DNA from: Actinomycetes bacterium
GTDB taxonomy: Bacteria > Actinomycetota > Actinomycetes > Actinomycetales > Cellulomonadaceae
Direction: 5' to 3'
Assembly: GCA_023432565.1 (NCBI GenBank)
Contig: JAEYUL010000071.1
Span: forward strand, 1-10,411
DNA length: 10,411 nt
How positions within the stretch are numbered: position 1 is the stretch's first letter; each line of letters begins with the position of its first letter. The position numbers were made by a program, and so were the translations under genes. The notes under the pieces are model-generated. The model did no database searches. It was not told the DNA's origin and saw nothing but the letters and a program-made list of their open reading frames with translations. Positions 6,527-10,411 of the stretch are shown one piece after another.

Positions 6527-7519
6527 TCACCAGCGCGCGTGGACGTGCGTGCGGATGCGCTCGTCGTAGATCGCGGCCAGGGCCGCCTGCGTCGCGTCCG
6601 ACAGCGGCGCCAGGTCGGCGGCCGCCGCGTTGCCGCGCGCCTGCTCGGGGTTGCGGGCACCCGGGATGACCACCGAGACGCCGGGCTGGTCCACGATCCA
6701 GCGCAGCGCGAGCGCAGCGGTCGTCGCGCCCTGCGGCGTGTGCTCGGCGACCTCGCGCGCAGCGGCGACGCCGACCTCGAACGGCACGCCCGAGAACGTC
6801 TCGCCCACGTCGAAGGCCTCGCCGTTGCGGTTGAACGTGCGGTGGTCGTCGGGCGAGAACGTGGTCGCCTCGTCGTACTTGCCGGACAGCAGGCCCGACG
6901 CGAGCGGGACGCGCGCGATGATCCCGACGCCCGCCTCGGCAGCCGCGGGCAGCACCTGCTCGAGCGGCTTGCGGCGGAAGACGTTGAGGATGATCTGCAC
7001 GGTCGCGACGTTCGGTCGGGCGATCGCGGTGAGGGCCTCGTCGACGGTCTCGACCGAGACGCCGTACGCGGCGACGCGACCCTCGTCGACCAGGGTGTCC
7101 AGCGCGTCCCAGGTGGCCTCACGCGAGTACACCTCGGTGGGCGGGCAGTGCAGCTGGACGAGGTCGAGCGTGTCGACGCCCAGGTTCTCGCGCGAGCGGT
7201 CGTTCCAGGCGCGGAACGCGTCGAGCGTGTAGGCGTCCGCGACGTGCGGGTCGGCCCGGCGGCCCATCTTCGTCGCGACCGTCAGGCCGGACGCCGCACC
7301 GCCGCGCGACGCGACGAACTGACCGACGAGCCGCTCGCTGCGCCCGTCGCCGTACACGTCCGCGGTGTCGAGGAACGTGACCCCGGCGTCGACCGCCGCA
7401 CCCAGCAGCTCGAGGGCCGTGTCCGGCGACACGTCACCCCAGTCGGCACCGAGCTGCCAGCAGCCCAGCCCGATGACCCCGACATCCCGACCCGTCCGTC
7501 CCAGCACGCGCTTCTCCAT
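6527..7519 (-). CDS. Aldo/keto reductase
   Basis: A 330-residue protein, full length for the aldo/keto reductase family (PF00248), a cytosolic NADPH-dependent carbonyl reductase with a TIM-barrel fold. The catalytic tetrad is complete: D51 and Y56 in DTADVYGDGRSE, K84 in TKMGRR, and H124 in QLHCPP. The cofactor-binding end shows VIPGARNPEQARGN near the C-terminus. The sequence resembles the YajO/Tas-type, general stress or sugar-type reductases found in many bacteria; the substrate cannot be read from the sequence. ATG 7519 is the first Met, and the protein begins with the usual RVLGRTGRDVGVIGLGCW strand. No Shine-Dalgarno sequence precedes it; a TATCCT hexamer lies just upstream, so it might be leaderless. 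The gene is divergent from the arginine module, with which it shares the 260-bp upstream region. Confidence 0.93.
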   Translation of the reverse strand: MEKRVLGRTGRDVGVIGLGCWQLGADWGDVSPDTALELLGAAVDAGVTFLDTADVYGDGRSERLVGQFVASRGGAASGLTVATKMGRRADPHVADAYTLDAFRAWNDRSRENLGVDTLDLVQLHCPPTEVYSREATWDALDTLVDEGRVAAYGVSVETVDEALTAIARPNVATVQIILNVFRRKPLEQVLPAAAEAGVGIIARVPLASGLLSGKYDEATTFSPDDHRTFNRNGEAFDVGETFSGVPFEVGVAAAREVAEHTPQGATTAALALRWIVDQPGVSVVIPGARNPEQARGNAAAADLAPLSDATQAALAAIYDERIRTHVHARW

Positions 7520-7630
7520 GCCGAAAAGGATATCGGTCCGGGTGGGCGGTCGGTGCAGGGCCTCGGCGCGCCGCTCGGAGACAACAGATCACCGCTGGCG
7601 GCGTGTGCTACGCAACGAATCGCGCCCCAC

Positions 7631-7658
7631 TGCGCAACCGCACCTCATCGGTTGCGCA
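7631..7658. promoter_or_regulatory. Perfect 10-bp inverted repeat, probable operator of the arginine module
   Basis: TGCGCAACCG (7631-7640), an 8-nt spacer, and CGGTTGCGCA (7649-7658) form a perfect inverted repeat in the divergent gap between the aldo/keto reductase and the arginine-dihydrolase-like gene. A third, imperfect half-site TACGCAACGA lies at 7609-7618, exactly 22 bp (two helical turns) before the first arm. This layout suits a dimeric or multimeric regulator; an Lrp/AsnC-type protein is plausible because such regulators often control rocD and arginine genes, but no regulator gene is in the window. It could also form an RNA hairpin if transcribed. Confidence 0.6.
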
Positions 7659-7677
7659 CCCACCCTGCCCTTACCCT
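7652..7677 (+). promoter_or_regulatory. Weak candidate promoter for the arginine module
   Basis: TTGCGC (7652-7657), inside the right arm of the inverted repeat, and TACCCT (7672-7677) resemble -35 and -10 elements, though the 14-bp spacer is short. If used, transcription would begin near 7684, giving a leader of about 95 nt, and a protein bound to the palindrome would cover the -35 element. Confidence 0.25.
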
Positions 7678-7687
7678 CGAAGGAGAT

Positions 7688-7783
7688 GTGCGCTCACCCC
7701 GCGCGCCCGCCCACGCATGCGAGCCCGGACCGCCCACCCATCCCGTGCTCGCCCACCCCCAGACCTCCCAGGGAGTCCCATGA
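7688..7783 (+). other. C-rich leader with a possible 31-codon upstream ORF
   Basis: From about 7657 to 7769 the sense strand is rich in C and poor in G, unlike the neighbouring genes. AAGGAG (7680-7685) is followed two bases later by GTG 7688, opening a 31-codon frame whose TGA (7781-7783) overlaps the ATG of the next gene (ATGA). The ribosome-site spacing is poor and the peptide is Pro/His-rich, so it may be chance. A C-rich, G-poor leader could be a Rho loading region. Confidence 0.2.
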
Positions 7784-8607
7784 CCGCCACCGCCCCCGGC
7801 CGCACCGACCGTCACTACCTCATGTGCGAACCGCTGCACTACACGGTGTCGTACGAGATCAACCCCTGGATGGACGCCACCCGCTACACCGACCGGTCGG
7901 TCGCGCTGCGCCAGTGGCACACCCTGCGTCAGACGTACCTCGACCTCGGGCACCGCGTCGAGACGATCGACCCGATCCCCGGGCTGCCGGACATGGTCTA
8001 CGCCGCCAACGGCGCGACCGTCGTCGACGGCGTCGTGTACTCCGCCAAGTTCCGCTACCCCGAGCGTCAGCCCGAGGGCCCCGCGTACCAGAAGTGGTTC
8101 GCCGACCGCGGCTACGTCACGCACACCGCCGCCGTGACCAACGAGGGCGAGGGCGACATCCTCGTCGTCGGGGACCTCATCCTGGCCGGCACCGGCTTCC
8201 GCACCGAGCGCGCGGCGCACGCCGAGGCCCAGGAGCTGTTCGGCCGCCCCGTCGTCAGCCTCGAGCTCGTCAACCCGAGCTACTACCACCTCGACACGGC
8301 ACTCGCCGTGATCTCCTCGGACCCCGCCTCGCCGCAGATCGCGTACTACCCGCCCGCCTTCAGCGCCGGCAGCCGGTCCGTCCTGCGCACCCTGTTCCCG
8401 GACGCGATCGTCGCGACCGACGCCGACGCCGTCGCGCTGGGGCTCAACGCGGTCTCCGACGGTGAGAACGTCATCGTCGCCCCGGGCGCACGTGACCTCG
8501 CCGCCGCACTGCGCGAGCGCGGCTACCGACCCATCCCCGTGGACACGAGCGAGCTGCTCAAGGGCGGCGGCGGCGCCAAGTGCTGCACGCTCGAGATCCG
8601 CGCCTGA
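7780..8607 (+). CDS. Arginine dihydrolase-like / dimethylargininase-family guanidino hydrolase
   Basis: A 275-residue cytosolic enzyme of the amidinotransferase/DDAH superfamily. ATG 7780 has AGGGAG four bases upstream. Visible landmarks are MCEP (15-18), YEINPWM (25-31), PDMVYAAN (70-77), catalytic H170 in SYYHLDTAL, YYPPAF, and catalytic C268 in GGGGAKCC. The whole layout follows the N-terminal domain of cyanobacterial ArgZ/AgrE, which turns arginine into ornithine, two ammonia and CO2. In ArgZ the residue Asn71 enables this second hydrolysis; N77 here falls at the same place, whereas true DDAH and arginine deiminases usually have an acidic residue there. Automatic annotation would probably say dimethylargininase. 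The next gene is ornithine aminotransferase, which would use the ornithine produced; a similar pairing exists in Mycobacterium tuberculosis (Rv2323c beside rocD). The dihydrolase activity is inferred, not shown. Confidence 0.85.
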   Translation: MTATAPGRTDRHYLMCEPLHYTVSYEINPWMDATRYTDRSVALRQWHTLRQTYLDLGHRVETIDPIPGLPDMVYAANGATVVDGVVYSAKFRYPERQPEGPAYQKWFADRGYVTHTAAVTNEGEGDILVVGDLILAGTGFRTERAAHAEAQELFGRPVVSLELVNPSYYHLDTALAVISSDPASPQIAYYPPAFSAGSRSVLRTLFPDAIVATDADAVALGLNAVSDGENVIVAPGARDLAAALRERGYRPIPVDTSELLKGGGGAKCCTLEIRA

Positions 8608-8652
8608 GACCCCGCACCACCTACCCGAGCGCAGCAGCCGAGAAGCCCCGCC

Positions 8653-9858
8653 GTGACCACCCCGACCATGAGCGGCACGCACCTCGCGCACAACTACGCC
8701 CCGCTGCCCGTCACCCTGGTCAGCGGTGCCGGGTCGTGGGTGACCGACGACGAAGGTCGCCGGTACCTGGACCTGCTCGCGGGCTACTCGGCGCTCAACT
8801 TCGGGCACCGGCACCCCGCGCTCGTCGCCGCCGCGCACGCCCAGCTCGACCGGCTCACGCTGACCAGCCGTGCGTTCGACCACGCCCTGCTCGAGCCGTT
8901 CGCGCACGCGCTGGCCGGGCTCGTCGGCCCGCTGCTGCGCGGCGACCCGCTGGTGCTGCCCATGAACACCGGCGCCGAGGCGGTCGAGACCGCCGTCAAG
9001 GCCGTGCGCAAGTGGGGGTACGAGGTACGCGGCGTGCGCGCCGACCAGGCGAGCGTCGTCGTCGCGAGCGGTAACTTCCACGGACGGACCACGACGATCG
9101 TCTCGTTCTCCGACGACCCCGTCGCACGAGGGGGGTTCGGGCCGTTCACCCCCGGGTTCCGGACCGTGCCGTTCGGCGACGCGCAGGCGTTGCGCGCGGC
9201 GGTCGACGAGACCACCGTCGCGGTGCTGCTCGAGCCCGTGCAGGGCGAGCAGGGCGTGATCGTCCCGCCGGACGACTACCTGCCCGCGGTGCGCGCCGTG
9301 TGCGACGAGGCCGGCGCCCTGCTCGTCGCCGACGAGATCCAGTCCGGGCTCGGCCGCACGGGCCACACGCTGGCCTGCGAACGGTGGGGCGTGCGTCCCG
9401 ACCTCGTGACCCTCGGCAAGGCGCTCGGCGGCGGGATCCTGCCCGTGTCCGCCGTGGTCGGTCGCTCGGACGTCCTGGGCGTGCTGACCCCCGGGACGCA
9501 CGGCTCGACGTTCGGCGGCAACCCGCTGGCGTGCGCCGTCGCGCTCGCCGTGATCGACCTGCTCACGCCCGGTGACCTGCAGGTGGCCGCACGCGAGCGC
9601 GGCGAGCAGCTCGGCGCAGGCCTGGCCCCGCTCGTCGAGGCAGGCGTGCTCACTCAGGTCAGGCGCGCGGGCCTGTGGGCAGGGCTCGACGTGCGGCGGG
9701 GCACGGGCCGCGCCGCGTGCGAGGCGCTGCTGCGCCACGGCGTGCTCGCGAAGGACACGCACGGGAGCACGCTCCGGCTGGCTCCCGCGCTGACGATCAC
9801 GCCCGACGAGCTCGACGAGGCGCTCACGCGCACCACGGCCGCGCTGACGGGCGGCTGA
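8653..9858 (+). CDS. rocD: Ornithine aminotransferase
   Basis: A 401-residue class III PLP-dependent aminotransferase (PF00202), normal length. It transfers the delta-amino group of ornithine to 2-oxoglutarate, giving glutamate semialdehyde and glutamate. The start is GTG 8653, with GAGAAG seven bases upstream; ATG 8668 is an alternative. Visible motifs are YAPLPVTLVSGAGSWVTD at the N-terminus, the PLP phosphate loop NTGAEAVETAVK, NFHGRTT, the PLP-ring-binding D227 in ADEIQSGLGRTG, the Schiff-base lysine K256 in TLGKALGGG, and HGSTFGGNPLAC. These fit RocD better than acetylornithine aminotransferase, notably the YAPLPV start and the length. It follows the arginine-dihydrolase-like gene by 45 bp, so the two form an arginine-degrading operon. 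It converges on the CAP-domain gene. Confidence 0.93.
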   Translation: MTTPTMSGTHLAHNYAPLPVTLVSGAGSWVTDDEGRRYLDLLAGYSALNFGHRHPALVAAAHAQLDRLTLTSRAFDHALLEPFAHALAGLVGPLLRGDPLVLPMNTGAEAVETAVKAVRKWGYEVRGVRADQASVVVASGNFHGRTTTIVSFSDDPVARGGFGPFTPGFRTVPFGDAQALRAAVDETTVAVLLEPVQGEQGVIVPPDDYLPAVRAVCDEAGALLVADEIQSGLGRTGHTLACERWGVRPDLVTLGKALGGGILPVSAVVGRSDVLGVLTPGTHGSTFGGNPLACAVALAVIDLLTPGDLQVAARERGEQLGAGLAPLVEAGVLTQVRRAGLWAGLDVRRGTGRAACEALLRHGVLAKDTHGSTLRLAPALTITPDELDEALTRTTAALTGG

Positions 9859-9900
9859 CCGCTCCTCACCGGCCCGCTCCTCAGCGGCCCGCTTCATGGC
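9859..9900. repeat. 15-bp tandem repeat after rocD
   Basis: CCGCTCCTCACCGGC (9859-9873) and CCGCTCCTCAGCGGC (9874-9888) differ by one base; a decayed third copy starts at 9889 (CCGCTTCATGGC). Copy two can form a 5-bp hairpin with loop CCTC (9874-9887). It fills most of the 69-bp convergent gap and may act as a weak terminator. Confidence 0.6.
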
Positions 9901-9927
9901 CCGCACCGGCCGGCGCGGAGCGTCGCG

Positions 9928-10411
9928 TCAGCGGAAGAGCACCGCGCCGAACAGCCAGCCGTCGTTCATCGCCGCGCCCACGGACATCGTCGTGACGTCC
10001 GTCCGGCGCATCTGCGCGTCGTGACCCGCCGACCGCGACCACGCCTGGACCAGGTGGTAGGGCCGGGCCGAACCGGCGCACCCGACGATGTTGTCGCCTC
10101 CCGAGTGCCAGATCCCGCCCGCCGTGCCCATGCGCAGCGCGTGCGCCGTCAAGGAGCCCGACCGGGAGATCGTGAGCGCCGCGAGCCCGCGGGACGCGCG
10201 GTACTCGTTGATCGCGGTGCCCAGCGCGGACGCGCTGGCCTCGGTCGAACCCGCGCCACCCGTGTCCCCGCACCGCAGCCCGCCCGCGGGGATGCGCGGT
10301 GCGGGTGCCTGACCGCCGCCACCCGGCGCCCGCGGCGAGCGCACCGTCTGGCGTGCGCGCTCCGCCGCCTCACGCTCCTGCAGCGCGCGACGCTCCGCCT
10401 CCGCCGTGACC
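9928..10411 (-). CDS. CAP/SCP-domain protein, 5' partial
   Basis: The last 160 residues of a protein that starts beyond the right edge. Numbered from the visible end, residues 1-24 are Glu/Arg/Ala-rich and probably the end of a coiled coil (ERRALQEREAAERARQ), followed by a Gly/Pro linker (25-45). The CAP domain (PF00188) runs from about 55 to 160: an INEYRASRGL helix, AHALRMG, H102 in WHSGGDN, W124, H130 in SAGHDAQM, and SVGAAMND with a final strand GWLFGAVLF. Cys47 and Cys111 could form a disulfide. CAP proteins are usually secreted; a long coiled coil before the domain recalls cell-wall proteins. The usual GEN motif reads GDN here, so one acidic ligand of the CAP cavity is Asp rather than Glu. 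Signal peptide and function cannot be judged from this fragment. Confidence 0.8.
   Translation of the reverse strand, partial: VTAEAERRALQEREAAERARQTVRSPRAPGGGGQAPAPRIPAGGLRCGDTGGAGSTEASASALGTAINEYRASRGLAALTISRSGSLTAHALRMGTAGGIWHSGGDNIVGCAGSARPYHLVQAWSRSAGHDAQMRRTDVTTMSVGAAMNDGWLFGAVLFR

Noticed and set aside
7603..7779. Earlier start for the arginine-dihydrolase-like gene
   Set aside because: The in-frame extension is Pro/Arg-rich and unlike the family; it would also place the operator palindrome inside the gene. ATG 7780 has a ribosome site and the expected N-terminus.
7645..9906. Long minus-strand open frame opposite the arginine module
   Set aside because: No domain is visible and composition is that of a shadow; the plus-strand genes have intact catalytic motifs.
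1..10411. CRISPR arrays, tRNA or rRNA genes, insertion sequences, attachment sites
   Set aside because: No regularly spaced repeats, no cloverleaf-like or rRNA segments and no transposase or integrase motifs were seen on either strand.

Overview
The window is very GC-rich DNA with almost every codon ending in G or C, frequent GTG starts, and protein families typical of high-GC Actinomycetota (a Septum_form lipoprotein, an actinobacterial OsmC protein, an arginine-dihydrolase-like gene beside rocD). A Micrococcales genus such as Cellulomonas is plausible, but this is inferred from style and gene content, not from a marker gene.

Left part (1-5039): an accessory, injection-system-like region. 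A large protein with an eCIS_core/DUF4157 domain and a HEIAH metalloprotease-like motif enters from the left edge; its start lies upstream of the window. Its stop overlaps the start of a small acidic protein that resembles YbjN, whose fold is related to type III secretion chaperones. The pair looks like an effector and its chaperone from an extracellular contractile injection system (eCIS). Facing it on the minus strand is a compact three-gene set: a Septum_form lipoprotein, a PAAR-like DUF4280 protein (spike-tip family) and a small unknown protein with a faint HIRAN-like segment. The two groups converge on a 138-bp gap holding hairpins and repeats.

Middle part (5195-7519): a two-gene plus-strand operon, an OsmC-family peroxide-reductase-like protein and a conserved hydrophobic protein of unknown function. 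It converges on an aldo/keto reductase at a long, near-perfect hairpin (6475-6517) that should terminate transcription in both directions.

Right part (7520-9858): an arginine-to-glutamate-semialdehyde module. The first gene would usually be labelled dimethylargininase, but it carries the Asn that marks cyanobacterial arginine dihydrolase (ArgZ). The second is ornithine aminotransferase (rocD). Together they would convert arginine to ornithine, ammonia and CO2, then ornithine to glutamate semialdehyde. The 260-bp region upstream holds a perfect 10-bp inverted repeat that looks like an operator, followed by a C-rich leader. The window ends inside a minus-strand CAP/SCP-domain protein (9928 to the right edge).

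No tRNA, rRNA, CRISPR array, transposase or insertion sequence was recognised.
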